DNA from: Manihot esculenta
Taxonomy: Eukaryota > Streptophyta > Magnoliopsida > Malpighiales > Euphorbiaceae
Length of the DNA stretch: 64,000 nt
Direction of reading: 5' to 3'
Assembly: GCF_001659605.2 (NCBI RefSeq)
Contig: NC_035177.2
Coordinates: 31,450,136 to 31,514,135, forward strand
The notes beneath the pieces were generated by a model. That model ran no database searches. It was not told the DNA's origin and saw nothing but the letters and a program-made list of their open reading frames with translations. Shown here piece after piece: positions 1 to 12,600 of this stretch (the first letter of the stretch is position 1; the number at the start of each line of letters is the position of its first letter). The translations under genes were made by a program, and so were the position numbers.

Positions 1-1099
1 TAAATAAACTAATACTAAAAATTATAATTTAATAAATATATTTTATTGGAGGAAGAGAATATTTATATATTTGATTTTTTGAAAATATAAAGAATTCTAA
101 CGAATTGAGAAAAAAAAAAAACCGATCAACGGTCTAATTTAGTTAGAGAAAAGAGAAGCGCGTGACGTGGCACACTCAGGATATTTCACAAAATTAATTT
201 TTTGAAAAAAATTCTTAAATAGGATCAAACTGTATCACATTGGCGAGCTGGACCTCCGATTTTGATTAGGTCTGATTTAAAAATTGGAAAATGATACCGA
301 GTCTGGGTAGTAAAATCCCACCCAAATTCAATTTTACCCGGATTTAATAAATATTTAATTTAATTTATAAATTGATTAAATCTATTTATATAAATAATAA
401 TTATTTAATTTAAATTATATATTAATAAATTTAAAATAACTAAGAAGTTATAAACAAAATATCTTTAGGTATAACTTGTTTATTTATTTTAATGATAATG
501 TTTCATCAAGTAAAATATTATATTATTCTAATATTTTAAAAAAATCCCTATTATTATTAGAAACAATATTTACGATTATTTTAATTATTTACCACTCAAT
601 TAATATGGATTTTTTTATTTCCTTAAAAAAAGCTTTTTTTAATTATTTTAAAAATTAAATTTATTTTAAAAAAATTTTACTAAAATATTTAAAAATTATT
701 TTAAATAGAAAAATAATTAATTTACTTATTTTAAAAATAATTTGTAAATTAAATTTTTTTTGGAGAAAATGTAAATTAAAAGTTAAAAGTCAGTGATCTG
801 ATTATCGGTTGATTAATTTCAATTTTAACCAGACCGATTTTGCGGGTCTAAGTTTTGGAATTTCCAAGTCTCGAAAGACAAAACCGATTACATGCTTTCC
901 AAGATTGAACAATCCCCTTTCGCAGACGCTGGCGCGTGCAAAATCAGTTTATCCAATTCCAGCTTTGGACCTTTCCTTTCGGGCTCAGATACACCAAGAC
1001 GTGAAGGGTATTTTGGTAAAATCAGTCTTGTATCTTTATCTGGGAAACACAAAAAAGAACCCGAAGGAATCTGACAAACGGAAACAACTGTGGTTTTGA
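1..1099. other. AT-rich intergenic DNA and distal promoter
   Basis: Positions 1 to about 800 are very AT-rich with many A/T runs and no frame that resembles a protein. From about 800 the base composition becomes more balanced. This stretch probably holds the promoter and transcription start of the PP2A subunit gene at 2120. No clear TATA box or known motif could be assigned. Short open frames at 809-1099 and on the opposite strand are not convincing. Confidence 0.5.
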
Positions 1100-2119
1100 G
1101 GTTGAAAATCCTGAGAAAGTCTTAAAAAAAGAAACTTTAGAAAGAAAAATGAGAAAGGAAGCAAATCTCTAACAGTGAATTCAGCTACCGCAACGGAGCA
1201 GCAGAGGCAACAACAGCGGGAGATTGTTCTTTTTATGGATCTTTTATTTTGATCTATTCGGTTTTTTTGGACGCTCAACACTGTGAATTGGACAATTGAA
1301 CTTTTTCTGTAAGTGTGGATATGGGTGATTTTCATCGTTCCTTTGTTGTTTTTTCGTTCTTTTATCTTTTGAATTTAATTTCCATTTGCCCTTTTTTCCA
1401 TTTCTGGTTGAATCTATGTCTGCTTTTAGTTGTTAATGCTAGTTTATTTGTGTAATTTGTTATTGCCTTTTATATATATTTATTTGTAGGTTACTTTTGC
1501 TTATTTTGGTTCTCCAGATCGATGCCCAGATCTTGTTACCTTTTGATCCAGCTGAATTATCTCTCTTAGCTGAAGGGGAGATTGAGGTGAATATTCGTTA
1601 TCTCTTCTTCTTTTTAGCAAAATCGACTGGGCGAGTTAGATTATCAGGAGCTTGATCACATTATCTAAATCTGAAGAATTATTGTGTAGTTCCTGATATT
1701 TAATGCATTTGGGTATTTTAAGTCAAACCTAATGATTTCATTTACCCCTTTTTGGGTGTAAAGTTTAAAGCAGCTACTAATATTTTGGATATGAAAAAGG
1801 TTAATTGAAGAATTTGTTTTTTTCATGCAATATATTTGAAATTAACTGTACCATAGTTACTAGCTTGGAGTGGCATTTTATGTTCCCCTTTTGTATTTTT
1901 TTTTTTTTGTTAAATGAATGTTGTTTTGTGTCAGTGGCAACGGAATGGGTTGGATTATCTCAGTGGTGGATTTCTAGTTCTGGCTTGAAATTGTTTTGGT
2001 GGTTTCTCTTCATTTTGTCTCCGCAAATTGTGATTCTTTTCTATTGTAGTTGCTGCTTTTGCTTTGCAAGGAGTGTGGGTCGAGTGTCTGAATAGGAGAT
2101 ATCATACGCCATTTAAGTA
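1100..2119 (+). other. Probable 5' UTR and leader intron of the PP2A B' gene
   Basis: The kilobase before the ATG at 2120 has the look of a transcribed leader with introns. A donor-like GTAAGT lies near 1310, a second donor-like GTGAAT near 1587, and pyrimidine-rich tracts ending in AG occur near 1488 and 2070. Plant B56-type PP2A genes often carry leader introns. The exact exon limits are inference; transcript reads would settle them. In-frame stops precede 2120, so no extension of the protein into this region is supported. Confidence 0.4.
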
Positions 2120-5100
2120 ATGATCAAACAGATACTCAATAGGTTCCCAAGGAAGCCATCTAAATCATCTGAAAATCGTGAGGGAGGGGGTACCTCTACT
2201 TCCGCATCAAATGCTTCTACCAGCCCAAGAAACAACGATTTATCTGGAAATCGTTATGCAAACACTGCTACACCATTAGCAGGGTTTAATTCAAACCCAA
2301 ATCTTGGATCAAATTATGGCAATAAACTTTCTCAAGCGATTAATCCAAAGCTGAATGGGAGTCAGCCTGCTCCTTATGAGGCCTTGCCTAGTTTCAGAGA
2401 TGTTCCAAATTCTGAGAAGCAGAACTTGTTTATCCGAAAGTTGAACTTATGTTGCATTGTGTTTGACTTCACCGACCCTACTAAGAACTTCAAAGAAAAG
2501 GACATCAAGCGACAAACATTGGTAGAGCTTGTGGACTACGTTTCTTCTGCAAATGGGAAATTCTCCGAAACTACAATGCAAGAAATGGTTAAGATGGTGT
2601 CCACAAATTTGTTCAGAATACTCTCTTCTCCACCTCGGGAGAACAAAGTTTTGGAAGCCTTTGATTTGGAAGAGGATGAGCCTTCAATGGACACTGCATG
2701 GCCTCATTTGCAAGTTGTGTATGAATTTCTTCTGAGGTTTGTTGCATCACCTGAGACAGATGCGAAATTGGCTAAGAGGTACATTGATCACGCTTTTGTT
2801 CTCAAGTTGTTAGATCTTTTTGATTCAGAGGACCCTAGAGAGAGGGAGTATTTGAAAACAGTCCTGCACCGTATCTATGGGAAATTCATGGTACATCGAC
2901 CATTCATCAGGAAACAAATTAACAACATCTTTTATCGCTTTATTTTTGAAACTGAGAAGCATAATGGGATTGCAGAGCTATTGGAGATTCTGGGAAGTAT
3001 AATCAATGGGTTTGCCCTCCCTTTGAAAGAAGAGCACAAGCTTTTCCTTGTCCGAGCACTCATTCCATTACATAAACCAAAATGCTTACCCATGTACCAC
3101 CAGCAATTATCATATTGCATTACACAGTTTGTGGAGAAAGACTGCAAGCTTGCTGATACAGTTATACGAGGGATGCTAAAATATTGGCCAATTACAAATA
3201 GTTCAAAAGAGGTCATGTTCTTAGGTGAACTGGAGGAAGTTTTAGAAGCAACACAGCCTGCTGAGTTTCAGCGCTGCATGGTACCCTTGTTCCGCCAGAT
3301 CAGCCGTTGCTTGAGCAGTTCACATTTTCAGGTAGGTAGTTAACTTTTTTTATTTTTAATTCTATTTTTTTGGTCCTGTTTGCGTTTGCTCTTCATGACA
3401 TTCTTTTAATTTAATTTTGTTGTTCCTACCCTTTCCTTTGTGTTTCCTGTTGTCTTGATTGTATTTTATTTTGCTCTGGTCAATTGGATAGCAAATTACA
3501 TGCTATTGCGTATTTGAGTTGCAAAAATTCTAGCATGGCATATAGATTGTGTAGGTTAAAGAATAGTAATTATTGAAACCAACTGCCTCAGAATTGGATC
3601 AGAACAGATTTTTTATGCATCCAGTCTATAGTGTTTAAGGGCTTTTATTTACTTATTTATTGATTTCAAGTTTCAAGGGTTTTTAACTTCAAAACCCTAA
3701 AGTTAAGGTGCCCAGCCAGCACCCAGCAGTCAAAGACATTGTGAACAGCCAAAAAAAGCTCTCCTTCTACTAGGAATGTCTCTCAGCTCTCCCTCCTCTC
3801 TCTTCCTTATTCTCCTCCTCCTCTCTTTCTTCTTTTCTGCCCCACGCCAGCCTGCTGTACCAGTATTCCAGTACCCTTTTTGAAAAAAATTTTTCCTTTT
3901 CTCTTCCTTCTCCTTTTCTCTCCTCTTTTCCACCTCACCACCCCATCCCAGCCAGCGGCTTTTTTTTTTCCTGCAATTTTAATTTATTACCTTATGTGTT
4001 CATGTTGTTATTGCTTATTATTGAATAATTTTAGAAATTGTAGATTGCTTTCTTATTTATTTTAAATTGATGTTGTTACATTATTTTTAATTTTTGAATT
4101 TCAGAAGTTATAATTTGTTTAGGTTGCTTTTATTTATGAATATGACTATATGTATTTTGTATAACTGTATTATTGGTTTATTATTGATTAAATGGGTGAT
4201 CCATTATTGATTTATTGTTGGTTTATTTAATTGGTCAGTACGTATGCGTGTATACCGTTATCCTTGTTGCTTTGTTGCTTTTATTTAATATGATTATTGA
4301 ATTTATAGTTGGTGTTCAATGTATATATATATTTTTAAAATATATAAGAAAATTTTGGGTTTGTCGTCTTTTTCAAAGGGGCATATCCTCGCCTCTCACC
4401 TAAGACAATAGAGGACGCTATCACCTTAATGTAGCCTCTCGCTTTGATAATTCATTGAGGTCATGAAATGGAAAGTCATTCAGTTGTATGCTTCAACACT
4501 TTCAATTATTTTGAAATGATGCTATACACTGAATTTTCAAAAATGTGTTGGTGGGTCTTAATTTTGCCTCTCGTTTCACTTCCTCATATTCGTGGAACAA
4601 GAATTAGAGAAACTAATGAATGAACAAGAACGGGTTGGTAGCTTCATAATCCTCATCTTTCTAAAGCCCTTTGAGAAACTAATGAGTGAACAGGAATTAG
4701 AGAGAAATTTGACTCTGGTTATGAGGTGAGTGTATCACTCAGTGGGCTGTAAACATGGATTTGCCTTTACCCTCTAGATTGTTATACAAAGGATTAGACA
4801 TGATGAACCAATTGCATGGACAAAATCTTTTGATGTTGGCAAGGTTCAGGCTACTATAATAAAAAGGAAAATCAGACGATACTATGAGACTGCAAGAGTG
4901 ATAAAATAAATTGAGCTCACAACAAAACATTTAATTCTTATTCCCAAATAGTTGGGGTTGGCTAAATGGATTATTATCCATTATTCAGCTGTGTTTGAGA
5001 CCAATTCCACTTCAGTATTCGAAGTAAACTAAGTGTGCCACTCCACAAGTTGCTTTCTTTCTTTCTGTAGTGAGACTATTTCAGCCATTAATAATGCTAG

Positions 5101-7400
5101 ATGCACAGGTGAGTCAGTAAAGTCCAGAATAATTTCCAATGAAATGAAAGGATCAATATTTTTGAATGCTGAATCAAAACTTGTAGCAAGTTCTTTTGAG
5201 CATGAACCATTGAGAAACTAGCCAAAAGCCTCGAATTTATATTTATACTGGTAATTAGGCCTCTGTATAGGTGATCTGGGAAGTTGGATTTATAGATGTT
5301 GGCTACCTGAATATTTAGTTTCATAATTGTGTTTAGGAAGTCCTCAGTTTTTAAGTATTTGTGTACAAATGGACTCGAGCTTACAGCACATTATACTGGA
5401 AACAAGCCATCCTTGCAATATGGATGAGTATGAATTATAGAGGATCATGTTTTCGTTTGTTATTATGATGAAGCAGTTTCTTTTGTGGCACTTGTTGATG
5501 ATGATGCTTGGATCTCAAAAACACAATTTTACTTCTGCAGGTGTTTTAAAATAACATGAAATTAATAGATCTTATCTTATGAAGTTTAGTTTGCATATAA
5601 TGTATTGGTTTTGGATACTAAATAATTTTATTACATATGGAACATGTTTTTGTTTTGTTCGAGGGATAATTGACTACATGGAAGATCATATGTGTGCTCT
5701 TCTTTTATGTTTTGGTTTTCATTTTAGTTGTAACTGTCTAGCATGGACATGAAATTAATGTAAAACTAGCAAGTGTTGATGACTGTGATAGGAGGTGGTG
5801 GTGTGGAGTTGGAGATAAGGGGTTGCTATTAGAAGGATTTTATTTAGTTTATTGCTTGTAAATAAAGAATTTTGGAGTTCCTATTCATAATAAAGTTTTC
5901 AAATATGCTCAAATGAAAAGCAATGGTGTATGGAACTCAGTGTTGGGCAGTAAAGGGACATACTAAATGATGAGTGTTTCAGAGATAAGAATGCCAGGAT
6001 GGGAAGTGTTTTTACCGGAACAGCTAGAATAAGGTTAAACTGTTAAACTTAACTATGGAACAGATGGATTGAACTGAGGACAGAATGAAGGAAAATTATC
6101 GGAGCTTTATGAAAGATGACTTGTTAAGCGTGCAGAGCATAGAAGACAATTAGAACACAACTATTCAAATTATGAAAGAGAGTGATATTGTAGACATGAA
6201 ACAGAATGTTACTTATCTTGGACAGGAATGGTGCAAACTGAGTCTGATCATTTTTGTAGCCATTAAAGTTTAGGTGATCTATATGCTGATTGCATTGGCT
6301 TCCAAATTATCTGCAATTTTTTCTGAAAACACACTGATGGGATTCATTTTGCAACTTCTTAATGTCCTTGGCTGTCTTTCGCTGGTCTTTTTGGCCTGCA
6401 ATCTTTTCTGATGACAATCTTGGATGTAAACATTTTTGGTGTCAATGTCATGTCCTCCCTGTTCTCTTTTACCTGTTCTTTTCATTACGTAACTTGGAAA
6501 TTTCTGGCTTGCTCATATTTTCTTTTGCTGCTCCTTGGTCTTCTTCTGGATGCCATTGTATTTTTGCCATACTTTTTGATATTTATGATATCTCCTCAGT
6601 TTGTTGATGCAATAAATTACAAGGCTTGCTTTTTTGCAATTGGTCTTATTGGATTGGTGTGCACTTGTTTCTTTGATATTGTTGTTAGTATAATTGGAAC
6701 AATTTTCCTATAACTGGGTGCTGTTACAACATCTTGATTAAGGTTCAAAAATATTTTTACAGTGACCAAAATGAACATTCAATTGTAATGTTAATCCTGC
6801 TAAAACGCTTTAAAAACCTCACACATGCACACTGAGTCAAAATTGTCATTTTGGGTACAAATGGCTAATAGAACAGGGCATTGGCTTCTTAGGGGAAAGA
6901 TTTTAAGTTTTTGGTGCTATGTCTGGAATCATGCGAAAATGTATAGATAGACAAATTTTCTGCTTAGAGCTAGGGGTGTAATATTATTAATTTGTTTGGT
7001 TGCTCTGTCCACTGTGATTTGTCATTCGTTTTATTTGCAGGTGGCAGAGAGGGCCTTGTTTTTATGGAACAATGATCACATTGAGAACTTGATCAAGCAG
7101 AATCGCAAAGTTATACTACCAATCATCTTCCCTGCCTTAGAGAGAAATACAAGACAGCATTGGAATCAGGCAGTACAAAGCTTGACGCTAAATGTTCGCA
7201 AGATCTTCTCTGATATTGACCTGGATCTATTTGAGGAGTGCCTGCTCAAGTTTCAGGAAGATGAAACACGGGAGAAGGAGATGAAGGTGAAACGTGAAGT
7301 CACCTGGAAACGCTTAGAAGAGATTGCTGCAGTGAAGGCTACAACTAACGAGCCGGTGCTTGTCTCCCCAAAAGTGATGGCACGTGCACTATCTGGCTAA
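2120..7400 (+). CDS. PP2A B' (B56) regulatory subunit
   Basis: Regulatory B'/B56 subunit of protein phosphatase 2A, which selects substrates and location for the A/C core enzyme. Two coding exons: 2120-3331 (404 codons, ends in phase 0) and 7041-7400; the 3.7 kb intron starts GTAGGT and ends TTGCAG. The joined protein is about 523 residues, normal for plant B' zeta/theta/eta members. Residues 1-90 are a low-complexity Ser/Asn/Pro-rich tail. The B56 HEAT-repeat domain follows, with the family blocks [69 protein letters not shown] and [14 protein letters not shown]. The basic C-terminal tail ([19 protein letters not shown]) also fits. No break is seen. The large intron contains a CT-rich stretch at 3750-3960 and no recognisable gene. 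Family certainty is high; the Arabidopsis orthologue is not fixed. Confidence 0.95.
3332..7040 (+). other. Large intron of the PP2A B' gene
   Basis: This 3.7 kb GT-AG intron separates the first 404 codons from the last 119. It has a pyrimidine-rich block at about 3750-3960 flanked by AT-rich sequence, and a short duplicated phrase near 4610-4700 (AACTAATGAATGAACAAGAA and a near copy). The pyrimidine block could be an old transposable-element fragment, but no terminal repeats were found. No exon-like coding stretch resembling the B56 family occurs inside. Confidence 0.6.
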
Positions 7401-8944
7401 ATAGTTGGAAAGTCTCACCAGCATTTGATTTGGTTCACGGTTGGTGTGCAATGCAAACCACAGATGGAGGTGGTGACTGAAGAAGTGGAATATAAAATTA
7501 ATTGATTCCCTTGCATACTCACCGCCTTCAGAATTTTTGGTTTGCCATCTATAGAGCACAATGGTGGGGGTGCCATTGTTGCCGGAAAAAAAAAAAGATA
7601 AAAGAAAGGAAAAGGAAAGAAATCCCATTTTGGTTATCCTGGAGCACTGCACCAGTTGATAAGGAAATGGGTTAGAGAATATATGGAGCAGGTTCTGTGA
7701 GTAAAATTGAGGTGGTGATATGTTTAATGTGTAGAAAGGTGACAGAGACCTTGAACTCGTTGTACAATTGTTTATTCCTTCTGCTTTTAATGAAAAGTAT
7801 GCCCATGTGCTTGAACAAATAATGGAGTTTTAGAAAATTTTTCTGTTTTCTATTAAGTCAATCCAATAATTTTAGGCGTTATTACAATTATATAGTCCTC
7901 GTATTTTCTGACCTCTAAGCTATTCGGTAGGGTTTATGTGAATTCAATTAGGTAAAAATTGCTCCGAAATTAAGGTATTAGGCTATGCAGGCAACTGGAC
8001 TAGACCAAACACAATAGACGAAATTTTACGCTCAATTGAAAACGTCTATTCATATGCTTATGCTTGTTAATTGAATTGAATTGAAACTTGAAGTTTGCTA
8101 AAATTCTAAACGAAATTAATTAAATTTGATCGATATAGTTTGATTTTTCATTTAAATTATTTTATGTTTAAGATTAACATTTAGTTTGATTATTATTTTT
8201 TTTTTACGCTCACAGCTTAATATGTAATAAGTGTATTTGAGTGAATTCGAGAGATTTCATTTTTTCGATTTCTATTTCATAGAAAAAAAAAATTTTTTTT
8301 TTTATAAATATATTGTTTAAATCGGTTGGACCCGAGATTAAAAATAACATAATAGATACATAGATGAGCAAAAATTATTAATTATAATTAGAAAAATTTA
8401 AAAAAATTGAATATAAAATTGAAAATTTTAATTATAAACATAATTAAATGTTAGAATAAAAATTTTTATTTTTAATTAAATAAATTATTTTAAAAATTAA
8501 TTATAATGGTAATAAATTTAAGAGCTGCGGATTTATTATTCCAAATTAAAATTTTTAACTGTAATTATAATTATTAAATAAAATAAAATTAAAAATTAAG
8601 AAATAAATGTTATTTTAAAAATGGATTATTATAAGTCCAAATTCCAAGGCCAGTCACACTTGAGTTTTGAAATTCCAAAGTTCCATCGCAATCTATCAAA
8701 CCTGCTGTACATTTTGAACGCCATCGACACTGAGTAGTTTCATCTCAAGTGCACTTGAAAGTAGATGGCCTGTAGAATTATAATGGTTTAATATTTATAT
8801 TAAAAAAAATTTATAACTCAATTTAAATACTACAAATTTTCTAATTAAGTTTTTTAATTTATTAATTTAACTGAAAATTTAGAATCTCGACGAATTAAAT
8901 TTTTTTACTTTTAATAAAAAATATTCAAAGTTTAATTTTTTAAT

Positions 8945-9200
8945 ATTCTAAAAAATTTATTATTTAATTTTTAAATATTATTATTATTAACAAATCAATT
9001 TAAATTTTAAAAAATTTATTAAAATATATATTTTTTATTAATAAAATAATTATTTTATTAAATTCTATTTATTTTTACTGTTAAAAATAAAAATATTTTA
9101 ATAAATATAAATATTTTAATAAATTTTAAAAAATATAAAGATTAATTTATTAATAATATTTAATATTTAAAAATTAAATAATAAACCTTTCTTTAAAAAA
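8945..9200. repeat. AT-rich imperfect inverted repeat (MITE-like)
   Basis: A left arm at about 8945-9040 (TTTATTATTTAATTTTTAAA, then ATTATTATT and AAAAAATTTATTAAAA) reappears reverse-complemented at about 9095-9200. The same phrase occurs in the repeat cluster at 49.8-50.7 kb, which suggests one dispersed family. Arms are imperfect and so AT-rich that chance contributes. No coding capacity is seen. Confidence 0.4.
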
Positions 9201-9313
9201 TTTAAAATAAGTTAAACTGAAATTTTAAATTAATTTAATTTAATTATAATAGCCCATCTGTCTGTTGCCACATCATCACTATCCTTCATTCACAAGGCAT
9301 TCAAAATAATTGC

Positions 9314-9322
9314 CTATAAATA
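9314..9322 (+). promoter_or_regulatory. Candidate TATA box of the carboxylesterase gene
   Basis: The motif CTATAAATA sits in the first balanced sequence after a long AT-rich stretch, about 330 bases upstream of the ATG at 9650. That spacing allows a transcription start near 9350 and a leader of about 300 bases. Because the surroundings are AT-rich, the assignment is tentative. Confidence 0.35.
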
Positions 9323-9649
9323 TAATATAAAACCAAAAAACCACGAAAGCAGCAGCCCATCATCTTTCGGAATCGCTATTGAAATCGATCAGATTTACAG
9401 GAAAAAAAAAAAAAAAAAAAGAAGCAAATCACAGATTTACAAAAACCCTAATCCCATGTGAAATCCCCAAGTTTACTTTCCAATTAATGTAACCATGTAT
9501 TTATGTTAACCTCTCAAAATCTCATACAAATTTCATAACGAATCCTCCGTTTCCTCTCTCTCCCAAAATTCACCGCCTGCCTGCAGAAATCAGAGCTTTA
9601 GAGAGAGAGAGAAGGAGAAGGAGAAGGAGAAGGAGGAGGTGGAGGAGAA

Positions 9650-12600
9650 ATGCCAAGCGTCGCCGTCAAGTTGTACAGTGTCTTCTTCAAGTTGCTCTTG
9701 AAGCACCGTCTGCAGAATCGGATCCAAACCCAACATGATGATTCTGATCCCTTCGGAGTTACCACCAGACCTGAAGAGTCCGTAGCTGCTCCCAATCCGT
9801 CCTTTGCCGATGGCTTCGCCACTAAGGATATTCATATCGATGCTTTTACCTCTCTCTCAGTGCGGATCTTCCTCCCTGAGTCCGCTCTCAATCCTCCTGA
9901 ACCTGATTCTAGGCCCCCATCCAGAATTAAATCCAAGAGTAACCTTAAACGGCTCGATCTCGATCAAAATGACAACACCACCGGCCTCATCGCCAACCGT
10001 CACAACCAGAGTTGGCGTCGTAATAGCGTTGGTCCCTCAGCTACAAACATCATCACGGGTTCATCCCTCAGAGAAGAGTCTAGGAGGAACAGTTACGGTG
10101 GCAGCAATGATGTGGAGGCCTTTAATTTTAAATCGGACGGTGTTGGTGGAGTGTATAGAGGATACTCACCTTCCGTTGATAACTCGCGTAAATTACCGAT
10201 AATGTTGCAGTTTCACGGTGGTGGGTGGGTGAGTGGGAGCAAGGATTCGGTGGCTAATGATTTATTTTGTAGAAGGATTGCAAGATTCTGTGATGTGATT
10301 GTGGTAGCCGTTGGATATAGATTAGCGCCGGAGAATAGGTACCCAGCTGCTTTTGAGGATGGGATGAAGGTTTTGAATTGGTTGGCAAAGCAGGCGAATT
10401 TGGCTGAGTGTAGTAAGTCCATGGGGAATGCCAAGGGTGGCACGGAGTTCAAGAAGGCTGACCTTCAACGGCATGTTGTGGACGCCTTCGGAGCGTCCAT
10501 GGTAGAGCCCTGGCTTGCAGCACATGGCGATCCATCCAGGTCAGTAAGTTGTTCTTTTATTTTTTTTTTCCTTTTTTTTTTTCTCATTACATGTATGTAC
10601 ATTTTTCTGATTGGATTTTGGACTGTTTTGAACTTTGAAAACAAAAGCAAATTATTTTAGGATTCTAGACGTTGCTTCTATACGGTTGGAAGTGAATTTC
10701 TGATCTGCATTATATTTGTATAATTCATTGTCACCTGATTTACTGATTTTGTGAAATGGGAAGAGGTTAGGAAATAAACATGATTAGCTCAGTAGGAATT
10801 GCAAGTGGTCAAATGGGCGATAACGATAAAGTTTTAGACAAGATTGATGCTGTCAATTATCCAACTGGATTAATTTTTTAGCACAGTTTGCATTCGGCAA
10901 ACATATGATTATGTTTCTGTTAAATTGGTTTATGGGTTTGTTGGGAATGCAATTTACTTTTCGTATGATTAGTAACTAATTTCTTGTTTGGTATCAAAGA
11001 GTTATTTGTTCTATTCTTAAATGGATTACTTTGGAAGGCTTGAAGAGCATTTTTAGTTAATATTACATCCTTTCTTGATTAGCTTAAGGAGAACAAATTA
11101 TCATTTACCTTATGGTGTCTGGTGAAACACTACAACTTCTGCATGAGTATATAGTTCTTATGGAGATGGGAGTCTAGTGAAAGTGTGAAACATTAAAGCT
11201 GTGTATAAGCAATTCTTTAGCATACAGAACTTTCCAAAATTCGAAGTTCGTTTTGATTATATCACTTGAGATTTCATCCACAAGGCTTTGAAGGGTTTAA
11301 GTACTTCAATTGCAAGCTGTAGATGCTTATGTGTTTCCATGATCAAGAAAGTCCTGGATTAATTCATTTAACGATCATATGTACAATGAAAAGCTAACCT
11401 GATCTGGCATTGTGTGTTTATTGTTCTACAGAAAGCAGAATTGCATTCTCTGTTTTCATTTTTTCTTTCCTTACATTTTAGAATCAATAATTGGCTTTTT
11501 ATCTGCTGTTTGTCTTTGATACTTCATTTCTTCTTAAAAGATTGTCCATTAGTGTTGTACTTTGCTCTGAGCCTATTTAGATACCCGAAGTGCTATGAGC
11601 TAGGGGCTTGTGATGCATTTAATGGTTCAAAGAATTAGACAGTGTGTGTTAACAAAGCCAGTCATGGGGGCCTAGGTGCAAGTGCACACTTGAACAAACT
11701 AAGGACAAAAAATAAAATTTAACAAAAAAAAAATTAAGATTACCAAGACCAAGCAGTTAAGATGAAAGATAATAAGAGAATATCAAAAATAACATGAATA
11801 GAGAAATTAAAGAGTGACTATTTATGGCTAGTGATGCTAATTCTGGAAACTTCATAGTCACCAATATTGAACTCTAGTAGATTGGCAAATTTCAAGTCAA
11901 AGATTCTTTATTTTTTTCTGGTGAACGGAAGCACTCGTCGAAGGTCGAAATAAAGATGTGCCATTGTAGAGACTGCGTCCGGAGTAAGGTGCATGCCTAG
12001 ATGCTGTAGGTGTAGGATAAGAGCCTGGTGAGCCTTGAGCCTGAGGCATGCCTTTAATAACTGTAATGTAAGCAAATATACAAGATACTAACTTTGTACA
12101 GTGATTTTGTTATTCATGTAAGCCTTAGTAATTAAAGGTTCAAGGCACACTAAGGAGCAAATGGTTCATGGGGCCTAGGTGCAAGTGCAAACCTGAACAA
12201 AGTAAAGACAAAAAATAAAATTTAATAAAAAAGCAATTTTAGAGAACCAAGACCAAACAGTTAAGATGAAAGATAATAAGAGAATATTGAAAATCACGTA
12301 TGAGGAGAGAAATTAAAGAGTGACATATTACAGCTAGTGATGCTAATTCTGGAAACTTCTTAGTCATCAATATTGAACTCCAGTAGATTGGCAAATTTCA
12401 AGTCCAAGATTATTCTTTTTTTTCCTGGTCAATAGAAGTACTTGTTGAAGGTGGAAATAAAGATGTGCCATTGTAGAGACTGCATCTGGAGTAATGTGCA
12501 TGCCTAGGCACTTGCGGTGTTAGGATAAGAGCCTGGTGAGCCTGAGGCATGCCTTGCATAAGCAAAGATACAGGATACTAACTTTGTACTGTGCTTTTGT

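Larger units (their letters stand above)
7401..9649. other. Intergenic: PP2A 3' UTR, AT-rich DNA, carboxylesterase promoter and leader
   Basis: About 7401-7830 is the probable 3' UTR of the PP2A gene. About 7850-9240 is extremely AT-rich, including an imperfect inverted repeat at about 8945-9200 (separate entry). From 9240 the sequence becomes promoter-like. A TATA-type box (CTATAAATA) is at 9314-9322, about 330 bases before the carboxylesterase ATG. A poly-A run lies at about 9401-9420 and a purine-rich GAGAAGG repeat at 9601-9649, directly before the ATG. No protein gene is visible. Confidence 0.6.

Noticed and set aside
809..1335. Short frames on both strands before the PP2A gene
   Set aside because: No family resemblance, overlapping frames on both strands, and location in a probable leader/promoter; best explained by chance.
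3750..3960. CT-rich block in the PP2A intron as a separate gene or transposon
   Set aside because: No terminal repeats, no coding potential; simple-sequence composition is enough to explain it.
9590..9835. Minus-strand frames opposite the first carboxylesterase exon
   Set aside because: Antisense shadow of a strongly supported exon, with a Ser/Phe run produced by the GAGAAGG leader repeat.
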